Source: Desulfovibrio sp. OH1186_COT-070
GTDB lineage: Bacteria; Desulfobacterota; Desulfovibrionia; Desulfovibrionales; Desulfovibrionaceae
DNA length: 64,000 nucleotides
NCBI RefSeq assembly: GCF_003860215.1
Contig: NZ_RQYH01000007.1
Coordinates: 62,001-126,000 of the forward strand
Reading direction: 5' to 3'
A model generated the notes under the pieces. That model was not told the origin of the DNA, did not search any database, and saw only the letters and a program-made list of their open reading frames with translations. A program made the translations under genes and the position numbers. This document shows, piece by piece, positions 8,872 through 17,061 of the stretch (position 1 is the first letter of the stretch; every line of letters begins with the position of its first letter).

Positions 8872-9558
8872 ATGCCGGATCTCTACCAGTTTGTGGGCGT
8901 CAGCAAAAAATTTTCCATGCCCGGGGGAGAGCTTGAGGTTCTCAAGGATCTTCACCTGGTTGTGCGGGAGGGCGAGTCCCTGGCCATTGTGGGGGCCTCC
9001 GGCTCGGGCAAGAGCACCCTCTTGCATCTTATGGGTGCTCTTGATACTCCAACTACGGGCAAGGTCTGCTTTGAAGGGCAGGACATGGCTCTCATGAGCC
9101 CCGACATGCAGGCCGCCTTCCGCAACAGGACGCTGGGCTTTGTTTTCCAGTTTCACCACTTGCTGCCGGAATTTTCGGCTCTGGAAAACGTGGCCATGCC
9201 TGCGGTCATCGGCGGGGAAAACCTTGCGGAAGTTCTGCCCCGCGCGCGGGACATTCTGGAGCGTGTCGGCCTCGGCGCGCGCGCGGAAAGCAAAACAGCC
9301 ACCCTTTCGGGCGGCGAACGCCAACGGATAGCCATTGCGCGGGCGGTGCTGCTGCGGCCGCGCGTGCTCCTGGCTGATGAGCCCACCGGAAACCTGGACG
9401 AAAAATCCGGGGAGGGCGTGGGTACGCTCATGAAGGAACTCAACCGCGAACTGGGCATGACCCTCGTGGTGGTGACGCACAACCGGGACCTGGCCGCAGG
9501 CATGGACAGGATTCTGGAACTGAAAGCGGGGACACTGTATGAAAAAACTTCTGGATAG
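8872..9558 (+). CDS. lolD: LolD lipoprotein-releasing ABC ATPase
   Basis: The 228-residue ATPase powering LolC/E. Walker A is GASGSGKST, the Q-loop lies in FVFQFHHLLPEFSALENV (the FQ.HHLLPEF signature typical of LolD), the ABC signature is LSGGERQR, Walker B is VLLADEPTGNLD and the H-loop is VVVTH. The start ATG 8872 follows the permease stop by two bases. The 3' end overlaps the first codons of bamA by 20 bases, so the Lol permease, the ATPase and BamA are probably made from one transcript. Confidence 0.95.
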   Translation: MPDLYQFVGVSKKFSMPGGELEVLKDLHLVVREGESLAIVGASGSGKSTLLHLMGALDTPTTGKVCFEGQDMALMSPDMQAAFRNRTLGFVFQFHHLLPEFSALENVAMPAVIGGENLAEVLPRARDILERVGLGARAESKTATLSGGERQRIAIARAVLLRPRVLLADEPTGNLDEKSGEGVGTLMKELNRELGMTLVVVTHNRDLAAGMDRILELKAGTLYEKTSG

Positions 9559-12295
9559 CGCCGTGTGCGCGGCTCTGCGCCTTGCCGTCCTGGCCTGCCT
9601 TCTGCTGGCCCTGCCCGCAGGCGCCGTTGCGGCCAACGGCCCTCTTGTGCTGGTTCTGCCCTTTCAGGTCAACGCGGGGCCGGAAATGCCCCATGCCTCG
9701 CGCGACGTGCCCCAGGCCATTGCCGACCAGTTGCAGAGCAGAGGCATGCGCGTGGTGCCCATGAGCTCGGCCCGCCAGTTGCTGCGCAGCCGGGGAGAAA
9801 GCGTGGACATTGCCGCGGCCCGCAGCCTGGGCCGCCAGGCAGGCGCGCAACTGGTTGTGTACGGCAGGTTCAACCAGTTGGGCGAAGGCTTTTCTCTGGA
9901 CACGCGCCTCGTGCCTGTGCAGCAGGGCGAGGCGGTTCCCGTGGGTTTTGACCGCAGTTCCCTGCTGGCCCTGCCCGAATGCGCGGGCGCTCTGGCCGGG
10001 CGCGCCGCAGAGATGGTCGGCGCGCAGCCTGCCGCGCCTGCTGTGGACGCCGCAGGCACAAGCCTTGTGCCCATGGGCGCGCCCGTTGCCGCCAGGGGCG
10101 GTTTGAGCGACGTGCAGGTTCGCGGCATGAACGTGCTGGACCCGGACACCGTGCTCATGCGCATGACCATCCGCAGGGGGGACACCCCGGACGCCGGAGC
10201 CATCAACGAGGAAGTCAAACGCATCTGGGAGATGGGCTATTTCAGCGACGTGCGGGCACATATGGAAGGCAACGTGCTGGTCTTCACCCTGGTGGAGAAG
10301 CCCCGCATCGACAATATCGTGGTGGAAGGCTCCCGGGAAATCGATTCCGACGATGTGCTGGCGGCCATGGGCACCAAGACGGGCAGTGTGCTCAACGAGC
10401 AGATGCTCGCCGACGACCTGCAGAAAATCGCCGAGTTGTACCGCAAGGAAGGCTACTATCTGGCCAAGGCCGACTATCGCCTGGAGGACCGCCACGGCGG
10501 CCGCGGCGCTGTGCTGGTCATCCGCGTGGATGAGGGCAACAAGCTCTACATCCGGGAAGTGAAGGTTGACGGCCTGGAAAAAATCAACCGCGGCGATCTG
10601 GACAAATACATGGCCCTCAAATCGCGGGGCATCTTCTCCTGGCTCACCGGCACGGGCGTCCTCAAGGAGGAGTATCTGGAACGTGATGCCAACGCCATTG
10701 CCGCCTATGCCCTCAACGAAGGCTATGTGGACGTGCAGGTGGGCGCACCCGTTGTGGACTACAAGGAAGACGGCATCTATGTGACCTTTCCCGTGCACGA
10801 GGGCGAACGCCATGCGGTGCGTAACGTGGTCTTTGCCGGTGATGTCATCGACAGTGAAGACAAGATGCTGGAAATCATCCAGATGGATGACTGGAAAAAG
10901 AGCGAGGACCATTTCTCCCTCACGGTCATGCAGGAGGATTCCAAGCGTCTGACCGACTATTATGCCGACTACGGTTATGCCTTCGCCGAGGTGGATACCA
11001 AAATTGTCAAGGCCGAGGATGGCAGTCCGCAGGTGGATGTAGGCTATGTCATCACCAAGAAGCACAAAACGTTCATCCGCCGCCTGAGTGTGGAAGGCAA
11101 TACAAAAACGCGCGATAACGTCATCCTGCGCGAAATGCGCCTGGGCGACGGCGATATGTATGAAGGCGCCAAACTCCGCCGCTCCAGCGAACGCCTGAAC
11201 CGGCTGCGCTATTTCTCGGCCGTGGACATGGAGCTCATTCCCACCGGTCAGGAAGACGAGGTAGACCTGAAGATCAAGGTCAAGGAATCCAATACCGGCG
11301 CCATCATGGGTGGCGTCGGCTATTCTTCCTACTATGACGTGGGCGTGAGCGCCTCCATCATGGAGCGCAACCTTTTTGGCCGCGGCTACTGGCTGCAGTT
11401 GCAGGGCTTCTTTTCCTGGCGACGCACGTCGGGCGTATTGTCCTTCACCAACCCGCGCATCTACGACACGGAACTCTCTGTAGGCAACGATTTCTACTAT
11501 ACCCACGACTACTGGGACTCCTTCACCAAGGATACCTTGGGCGACACCATCCGTCTGGCCTATCCCCTGGGAGAATATTCCAGCGTGGGCGTGGCCTACC
11601 GTCTGGAACGCTACAATCTCTACGATGTGGATGACGATACGTCCCCCTATATCCGCGACTATGAGGGAATCAACTGGACCAGCGCCCTCTCGGCCCGCTT
11701 TTTGCGGGATACCACAGATGTGAAGGAGCGTCCCACCAAGGGCACCATTACCCGCCTTTGGGTGGAATACGGAGGTGGCGGCTTGGGCGGTACGGACAAC
11801 TTCGTCAAAGCCGTGGCTGACTGGCAGGGCTTCTGGTCCGCAGCGCCGCAGCACACCCTGCATCTGCGGGCGCGTCTGGGCGGCGTCTTCCAGAACACCG
11901 GGGACAAGGTCCCTGTGTTTGAACGCTTCTGGGTGGGCGGTATGGACACCATCCGCGGCTACGCCTATTCCGACATCTCGCCCCGTGACGAAAAATATGG
12001 CGGCGACCACATCGGCGGCGACCGCATGGGCGTGGTCAACCTGGAATACATCTGGACATTCCAGAAAGAACTGGGGCTGGCCATCGTGCCGTTTGTGGAT
12101 GCTGGTTTCAACATCGACAGCAAGACCATGGGCCGCGAATGGGAAAAATATCTCGTCTATTCGGCCGGTCTCGAACTGCGCTGGCGTTCGCCCATGGGTG
12201 ACCTGCGCATCGCCTACGGTATCCCGCTGGTGCAGGACTACGACAAGGAACGCGAATCCGGAAGGATCGAATTCAGCATGGGTCAGTTCTTCTAG
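9539..12295 (+). CDS. bamA: BamA, outer-membrane protein assembly factor with extra N-terminal domain
   Basis: The essential Omp85 insertase of the outer membrane, 918 residues compared with about 810 in E. coli. A signal peptide (residues 1-32, ending AVAANG) is followed by an extra domain at about residues 34-170, resembling a TolB/FlgT-like alpha-beta domain (LVLVLPFQVNAGPEM, IADQLQSRGMRVVP, GAQLVVYGRFNQLG). A linker then leads to five POTRA domains starting near residue 190 (VQVRGMNVLDPDTVLMRMTI), and the barrel begins near residue 585 (IMGGVGYSSYYDVGVSASI). The protein ends in phenylalanine (FSMGQFF), as expected for the barrel-insertion signal. The conserved VRGYAYSD equivalent (TIRGYAYSDISPRDEKYGG) is present. 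The start overlaps lolD. Confidence 0.95.
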   Translation: MKKLLDSAVCAALRLAVLACLLLALPAGAVAANGPLVLVLPFQVNAGPEMPHASRDVPQAIADQLQSRGMRVVPMSSARQLLRSRGESVDIAAARSLGRQAGAQLVVYGRFNQLGEGFSLDTRLVPVQQGEAVPVGFDRSSLLALPECAGALAGRAAEMVGAQPAAPAVDAAGTSLVPMGAPVAARGGLSDVQVRGMNVLDPDTVLMRMTIRRGDTPDAGAINEEVKRIWEMGYFSDVRAHMEGNVLVFTLVEKPRIDNIVVEGSREIDSDDVLAAMGTKTGSVLNEQMLADDLQKIAELYRKEGYYLAKADYRLEDRHGGRGAVLVIRVDEGNKLYIREVKVDGLEKINRGDLDKYMALKSRGIFSWLTGTGVLKEEYLERDANAIAAYALNEGYVDVQVGAPVVDYKEDGIYVTFPVHEGERHAVRNVVFAGDVIDSEDKMLEIIQMDDWKKSEDHFSLTVMQEDSKRLTDYYADYGYAFAEVDTKIVKAEDGSPQVDVGYVITKKHKTFIRRLSVEGNTKTRDNVILREMRLGDGDMYEGAKLRRSSERLNRLRYFSAVDMELIPTGQEDEVDLKIKVKESNTGAIMGGVGYSSYYDVGVSASIMERNLFGRGYWLQLQGFFSWRRTSGVLSFTNPRIYDTELSVGNDFYYTHDYWDSFTKDTLGDTIRLAYPLGEYSSVGVAYRLERYNLYDVDDDTSPYIRDYEGINWTSALSARFLRDTTDVKERPTKGTITRLWVEYGGGGLGGTDNFVKAVADWQGFWSAAPQHTLHLRARLGGVFQNTGDKVPVFERFWVGGMDTIRGYAYSDISPRDEKYGGDHIGGDRMGVVNLEYIWTFQKELGLAIVPFVDAGFNIDSKTMGREWEKYLVYSAGLELRWRSPMGDLRIAYGIPLVQDYDKERESGRIEFSMGQFF

Positions 12296-12341
12296 CCCGC
12301 CCCTTCCCCTGCGCGGGGCATGCGGCGGCCAGCGCCTTTTT

Positions 12342-12386
12342 CGGATTTCGCGGCAGGAATGTTTTCCTGCCGCGAAATCCGGTTTT
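12342..12386 (+). terminator. Intrinsic terminator after bamA
   Basis: An 18-bp perfect inverted repeat (arms 12342-12359 and 12364-12381) with a TGTT loop and a short T run at 12383-12386. It lies 46 bases after the bamA stop and probably ends the lolC-lolD-bamA transcript. Confidence 0.75.
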
Positions 12387-12424
12387 CCATACAGGCAAAA
12401 TCTCTTTTCTGCCGTGCGCGTTTC

Positions 12425-12440
12425 TGGCACATATTGTGCT
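12425..12440 (+). promoter_or_regulatory. Candidate sigma-54 promoter upstream of the amidase gene
   Basis: TGGCACATATTGTGCT matches the RpoN consensus TGGCACG-N4-TTGCW at 14 of 16 positions, counting free positions, with GG and GC exactly 12 bases apart. It lies between the bamA terminator and the amidase start at 12581 and would give a leader of about 130 bases. The same bases contain a GCACA-TAT-TGTGC dyad, so an activator or repressor site is an alternative reading. Confidence 0.5.
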
Positions 12441-12580
12441 TGTTTGTGGGCAGCATCCGCACGGCACAGCGACGGACGGGCAAGGCGCAGGCCAATGCCG
12501 CGCCGCTGTGCACAAAATTTCGCGCTGTGCGCGGAAAACATGTGCCAGTATTTTGACGATGCTGCGGCAAAGGAAGGCCC

Positions 12581-14575
12581 GTGTCCCGCAAAAGCAGAAA
12601 AAGCCCCCTCCCACAGCACGGCGTCTGGCGGCGTATGGCGCCGCCCGCGCTCTTTCTGCTTGCGCTGTCTTTTCTGGTTGTCTTTTTTTACGATGCCGAC
12701 TATACGGCCCGGCCCTCCACTACCCAGCGCTACGAAGCAGCCAAGGCAGAACTGGAAAATCTGCGGCAGGACGAAAAAAAGGCGGCCCGCAGAGCGCACT
12801 GGGAAAGCCTTTCGGCGGACTTTTTCTCTGTCTGGCAGGACGATGCCTCCTGGCCCAACCGCCCGGCGGCGCTGTTCCGGGCGGCGGAATGTCTGGAAGA
12901 GCTTACGCGCCGCTCCTGCGCCAAGGCCGATGCGCGCAAGGCCATCAGTTTCTATGAAGACCTTGCGGAAAAGCATGGAGACAGCCGCCTGGCCGATGAT
13001 GCCCTTTTCCGCGCGGCCAAACTGCGCGCGGCATGGCTCAAGGACGACAAGGGAGCGCAGAGCCTGCTGGCCCGCATCAAGACGCGCTATCCGCGCGGCG
13101 ACATGCTGCCCGAAGCCCTGGCTCTGGAAAAAACCCTTCTGGCTTCCGCCAAAGGCCGCACCGCGCCGGAGGCCAAGCAGGTGGCGGGCAGCGACAGCAG
13201 GCAGGTCAGGGAGACATCGCCGGGGCAGGAAGCCGCGCCGCCTCCCGCTGTTTCTCCTCCGCCCGACAGGGGGCCCGCGTTGGCCCTGCCCTCTCCTCCC
13301 GCTGCCCGGAAAACAGCCCCCAACGCAGATGCCGCCAACCCCGCGAAAGACCTGTCACAGCGGTATGAAGCCGCCAAAAAACGGATGGAGAGCCTGCGCG
13401 CCGACCCGGAGCGCTCCTGCCGCCGCCAGGCCTGGCGGGATCTTGCCGAAGAATTTTTGCGCATGGGGCAGAAAAACAGGGACATTGCGCCCAAAACCCT
13501 GTTTTCCGCCGCATCCTGTCAGGAAAGTCTGGCGCTCTGCTCCGCACGGAAAGCCGATCACCTCCGCGCCCGCGACCTCTACCTGCGCCTGACCCGCGAA
13601 TTTCCCCGCAGTTCACTGGTCGGTGATGCCCTGCTGCGCGCGGCCACCATCAATGCCCGGCTGCGCCTGAACACCGAAGCCCTGGCGCTGCTGGATGTCA
13701 TCGCTGCCCAGCATGCCACGGGCGATGTGCTGCAACAGGCAGAAGCCCTGCGCGGTAGCCTGGCTCCCCGCGCGGATACCCCAAAGGCGGAAGAAGCCCG
13801 CCGCCCCCGCCCCGCTCCTGCAGGCCACGTCAATGACATGGCCCGCCAGTTGGGCCTCACCGTACGCACGGTCTATATTGACGCAGGGCACGGCGGGCAC
13901 GATCCGGGAACCCACCACAACAGCGTGCTGGAACGCGACATCACGCTGAAAACGGCCCTTGCCCTGGGCAGCCTGCTTCAGGCCAGAGGGCTTGACGTGG
14001 TTTACAGCCGCACGGACAACAGGGCTATTTCGCTGCGCGAGCGCACACTCATGGCCAACGAGGCCAATGCGGATCTTTTTGTTTCCATTCATGTCAACGC
14101 CCATGCCAATACTGCCGTGCATGGCTTTGAAACCTATTACCTGTCCCTGGCCGGCGATCCCGAAGCCGCGCGCGTGGCCGCTCTGGAAAACGTGGACAGC
14201 GACCACCGCCTGGGCGAAATGCAAAAAATGCTGGCCGACATCATGCTCACCACCCGCGCGGACGAGTCGCGCCGCCTGGCGGGGGATATCCAGAAATCCG
14301 CCCTGAGCTTTCTGGGGCGCAAGGCCTACCGCGTCCGTGACAACGGCGTCAAATCAGCCCCTTTTCACGTTCTTCTGGGAGCGACCATGCCCGCAGTTCT
14401 GGTGGAGATGGGCTACTGCACCAACAAGGCGGAAGCCGCCCTCCTGCTGGACCCCGCCTATCGCCAGACCATGATCGAAGGGCTGGCCCACGGCATCCTG
14501 ACCTACAGGGAGCGCCTGCTCAAACTGCGCACCGCACAGAATTCCTTGACGCAAAGCGATGCTGATGCTATGTGA
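12581..14575 (+). CDS. N-acetylmuramoyl-L-alanine amidase (Amidase_3) with duplicated helical-repeat region
   Basis: A 664-residue periplasmic, membrane-anchored amidase that cleaves the bond between muramic acid and the stem peptide. A signal anchor lies at about residues 20-38 (PALFLLALSFLVVFFY). Two related TPR-like modules follow: the first from about residue 48 (QRYEAAKAELENLRQDE) and the second from about residue 260 (QRYEAAKKRMESLRADP), separated by a proline/alanine linker. The C-terminal Amidase_3 domain starts near residue 430 with YIDAGHGGHDPG, the zinc ligand glutamate in LERDITLK, the second histidine in VSIHVNAHAN and the catalytic glutamate in LVEMGYCTN. All catalytic residues are present. 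The TPR modules presumably act as docking or regulatory arms. An upstream sigma-54-like site may drive it. Confidence 0.92.
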   Translation: MSRKSRKSPLPQHGVWRRMAPPALFLLALSFLVVFFYDADYTARPSTTQRYEAAKAELENLRQDEKKAARRAHWESLSADFFSVWQDDASWPNRPAALFRAAECLEELTRRSCAKADARKAISFYEDLAEKHGDSRLADDALFRAAKLRAAWLKDDKGAQSLLARIKTRYPRGDMLPEALALEKTLLASAKGRTAPEAKQVAGSDSRQVRETSPGQEAAPPPAVSPPPDRGPALALPSPPAARKTAPNADAANPAKDLSQRYEAAKKRMESLRADPERSCRRQAWRDLAEEFLRMGQKNRDIAPKTLFSAASCQESLALCSARKADHLRARDLYLRLTREFPRSSLVGDALLRAATINARLRLNTEALALLDVIAAQHATGDVLQQAEALRGSLAPRADTPKAEEARRPRPAPAGHVNDMARQLGLTVRTVYIDAGHGGHDPGTHHNSVLERDITLKTALALGSLLQARGLDVVYSRTDNRAISLRERTLMANEANADLFVSIHVNAHANTAVHGFETYYLSLAGDPEAARVAALENVDSDHRLGEMQKMLADIMLTTRADESRRLAGDIQKSALSFLGRKAYRVRDNGVKSAPFHVLLGATMPAVLVEMGYCTNKAEAALLLDPAYRQTMIEGLAHGILTYRERLLKLRTAQNSLTQSDADAM

Positions 14576-14723
14576 CTTGAGAAATTTTCTAGAGCGGATT
14601 GCCTGTGCACGCTGCGCATCTCGCAACCACCATGCCGGGGACATTCCTCCCGACAAATCTTGCACAGAGCGGTTTTTGCCGCTGACAGAACACATCCCAG
14701 CAACAGAGGAAGGAGTATTTTTC

Positions 14724-15284
14724 ATGCGCAAGCTTTTGATGACGGCTGTGGCGACATGCCTGCTTCTTGCCGGACAGGCCCTTGCCGCTGAGGGCAATGC
14801 AGCCCCCGCAGCAAAAATCGGCGTGGTGGACATGCAGACCGTAGCCACCCAGAGCAAACCCGCTCAGGTTGCCAAAAAACAGATGGAAAGCAAGTTCGGC
14901 AAAGAGCGCGCGGACCTTGAAAAACAGGGAGAAAGCCTGAAGAAAAAGGCCGAAGCCCTGAAAAATCCCAAGATCAGTGAAGAAAAAAAGCTGGACTTCA
15001 TCCGCGCCAAGCAGGATCTGGATCAGAAAACCCGCAACTTCATGCGCAAGGTGGAGCAGGAAGAAGTCAAGCTGCGTCAGGACATGGTGACCCTGGTTTT
15101 CAGCGCCACCTATGAAGTGGCCAAGGCCAAGGGCTTCACCTTTGTGGTGGACGTGACTGCGGGCGGCGTGCTCTATGCCGACCAGTCCATGGATCTCACG
15201 CAGGACGTGCTGACGGAAGTCAACCGGCTCTACAAGGAAAAAAAGAACGACAAGAGCGACAAGGGCGAGAAAAAGCAGCCCTAG
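14724..15284 (+). CDS. skp: Skp/OmpH-family periplasmic chaperone
   Basis: A 186-residue periplasmic chaperone that holds outer-membrane proteins on the way to BamA. There is a signal peptide (residues 1-24, LLAGQALAAEG), the family start KIGVVDMQTVATQS, a long charged coiled-coil middle (KFGKERADLEKQGESLKKK, EEKKLDFIRAKQDLDQKTR) and a beta-strand C-terminal core (GFTFVVDVTAGGVLYADQS). A lysine-rich tail ends the protein. The start is ATG 14724, with AAGGAG ten bases upstream. It lies between the amidase and fabZ in the order typical of envelope operons, and a terminator follows. Confidence 0.92.
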   Translation: MRKLLMTAVATCLLLAGQALAAEGNAAPAAKIGVVDMQTVATQSKPAQVAKKQMESKFGKERADLEKQGESLKKKAEALKNPKISEEKKLDFIRAKQDLDQKTRNFMRKVEQEEVKLRQDMVTLVFSATYEVAKAKGFTFVVDVTAGGVLYADQSMDLTQDVLTEVNRLYKEKKNDKSDKGEKKQP

Positions 15285-15310
15285 CGCGCCCTGTCTTTCG
15301 GGACCGCATG

Positions 15311-15344
15311 GCCTCCCGACCCGTGTGGGCGGGAGGCTTTTTTT
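15311..15344 (+). terminator. Intrinsic terminator after skp
   Basis: GCCTCCCG (15311-15318) pairs with CGGGAGGC (15330-15337), extended inside the loop by CCC/GGG, and is followed by seven T residues at 15338-15344. It separates skp from fabZ. Confidence 0.9.
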
Positions 15345-15397
15345 CCGTACACAAGGGGCCGCTTTTTTCTCTGTTGCGGCCCGGCACAGGAGGCATC

Positions 15398-15886
15398 ATG
15401 CAGGACACCCCTTCCGGCACATCTTCCGGCACCCCTTCTGCGGGCATGGATATTCAGCGCATTCTGCGCCTGCTGCCCCACCGTTATCCCTTTCTGCTGG
15501 TGGACAGGGTGGTGGAGTGCGTGCCCCGCTCGCACATCCGCGCATACAAGAATGTCGCCTTCAACGAGCCGTTTTTTCAGGGGCACTTTCCTGATGCGCC
15601 CGTCATGCCCGGCGTACTCATTCTGGAGGCTCTGGCCCAGGCGGGCGGCCTGCTGGCCGCAGCGGACATGGAAACGCTGGACGACAAGCTCTTTCTGTTC
15701 ACCGGCCTCGACGCCGTGAAGTTCCGCCGCCAGGTGGTGCCGGGCGACCGCCTGGATCTGGAGTGCGACAACCTGCGCATGCGGCTCAAACTCTGCAAGA
15801 TGGAGGCTCGCGCGCTGGTGGACGGCAAACTGGTCGCCGAAGCCCAGATCACTGCGGCCATCGGGGACCGCCCGCGCGTGGGCTGA
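15398..15886 (+). CDS. fabZ: FabZ, (3R)-hydroxyacyl-ACP dehydratase
   Basis: A 162-residue hotdog-fold dehydratase of type II fatty-acid synthesis. The catalytic histidine is in FFQGHFPDAPVMPGVL and the catalytic glutamate in LILEALAQAGG. The N-terminal LLPHRYPFLLVDRV signature is present. A 17-residue Ser/Thr/Pro/Gly-rich extension precedes the domain (the body begins at MDIQRILRLLPH), so Met17 could be an alternative start; the ATG at 15398 has AGGAGG at the right spacing and is preferred. It follows the skp terminator closely. Confidence 0.95.
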   Translation: MQDTPSGTSSGTPSAGMDIQRILRLLPHRYPFLLVDRVVECVPRSHIRAYKNVAFNEPFFQGHFPDAPVMPGVLILEALAQAGGLLAAADMETLDDKLFLFTGLDAVKFRRQVVPGDRLDLECDNLRMRLKLCKMEARALVDGKLVAEAQITAAIGDRPRVG

Positions 15887-15939
15887 GCCCGCGGCGCACA
15901 TCCGCCCGGAACCGGATTTTTTCGGGGCTGCGGCAGGTT

Positions 15940-17061
15940 TCAGCTTTCTGCGCTGCGGAATACGCCCAGGCGGCCAAGGCCGTCCATGACATCTTCCACC
16001 GGCAGAAACTCCATACACGGCTGGGGGATGCGGGGATATTCAAAGCCCAGATTCAGGTAGGCGTATTCCCCCCTGTCGGGCAGGAGAGAACATGTGCGCG
16101 GGCCCACGGGCCCCCAGCGCAGGGGGTTGGTCGGGCCGTGCAGCCCCACGGTGGGCGCGCCGCACAGGGCGGCCAGGTGCATGGTGCCCGTATTGACCGA
16201 CACCACTGCCGCCGCCCGCCCCAACAGCCGGGCCAGTTCTGTCAGGCCGACCCTGCCCGCCAGCGAGCGCGCCCGACACTGCGGAAAGGCGCGCAAAAAG
16301 GCCTCGTTGCGCGCGGCATCGGCCCCGGAGCCTGTGAGCAGAACCTGAAAACCGCGCTCGTCCAGCAGGCGGGCAAGCTGCGCCCAGTGCTCCGCAGGCC
16401 ATTCCTTGAGACGGGCGTGGATGCCTGAAGGCCACATGTGCAGGCAAACAAAGGTGTTGTCGGCAGGCGCTGCGTCCGGCGGTTCTCCACCGTCGGGCAG
16501 GTCGGGCAAATGCAGTTCCGGAACTCCCTGAAGATCGTCGTAAAGCGTACGTCCCAGAGCCAGAAAATTCTCCACCTCATGCCGGTCGTTCCTGTGCTGC
16601 GCTGTACGGGTATAGCCAAAATTCCTGCACTGCCCCGCCGTGTCAAAGCCGATGGTCATGCCCGCTCCGGAAAGATTGCAGAGCACGGCTCCAAGCCGGA
16701 CCCACTGACTGCTGTCCACCAGCACATCAAACTTCTGGCGGCGCAGCCATGCCACCATGGACGGCACCTGACGCACGCCGAAGGAGGCGCACTGATCCAT
16801 GTGCGGCACCAGGCGGGCGGCCCCGGCATTGGCGTTTGAGGTCAAAAGGGCAAAGTGGGCGTGGGGCAGGCGCCTGCGCAGGGCGCTGGTCAGGGCCGTG
16901 AGCAAAAGAAGGTCCCCGATGGCGCCGAGGCAGAGAAAGCCCACACGGCCGGGAGGCGCGGCAGATACAGCGCGGCCGCAGCGCAGAAGCGCGGTGAACG
17001 CCGCCAGGGGAATCCCCAACGCGCGGTCCAGCAGGCGGTTGAGCCTGTTGCCGCGCTCCAT
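15940..17061 (-). CDS. Glycosyltransferase family 9 (heptosyltransferase-like)
   Basis: A 373-residue GT9 enzyme, the ADP-heptose:LPS heptosyltransferase family of GT-B fold. Visible are the N-terminal VGFLCLGAIGDLLLLTALTSALR start of the first Rossmann domain, KFDVLVDSSQWVR, and the nucleotide-sugar binding block VSVNTGTMHLAALCGAPTVGLHGPTNPLRWGP in the C-terminal domain. It probably adds a sugar to lipopolysaccharide core or O-chain. The ATG shares one base with the stop of the WbaP-like gene upstream (TGATG), so the two form an operon for surface polysaccharide. Confidence 0.88.
   Translation of the reverse strand: MERGNRLNRLLDRALGIPLAAFTALLRCGRAVSAAPPGRVGFLCLGAIGDLLLLTALTSALRRRLPHAHFALLTSNANAGAARLVPHMDQCASFGVRQVPSMVAWLRRQKFDVLVDSSQWVRLGAVLCNLSGAGMTIGFDTAGQCRNFGYTRTAQHRNDRHEVENFLALGRTLYDDLQGVPELHLPDLPDGGEPPDAAPADNTFVCLHMWPSGIHARLKEWPAEHWAQLARLLDERGFQVLLTGSGADAARNEAFLRAFPQCRARSLAGRVGLTELARLLGRAAAVVSVNTGTMHLAALCGAPTVGLHGPTNPLRWGPVGPRTCSLLPDRGEYAYLNLGFEYPRIPQPCMEFLPVEDVMDGLGRLGVFRSAES

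Noticed and set aside
9440-12976. A 1178-codon minus-strand frame over bamA
   Set aside because: It is antisense to a well-supported bamA and lolD, with His/Val/Gly-rich composition and no domains.
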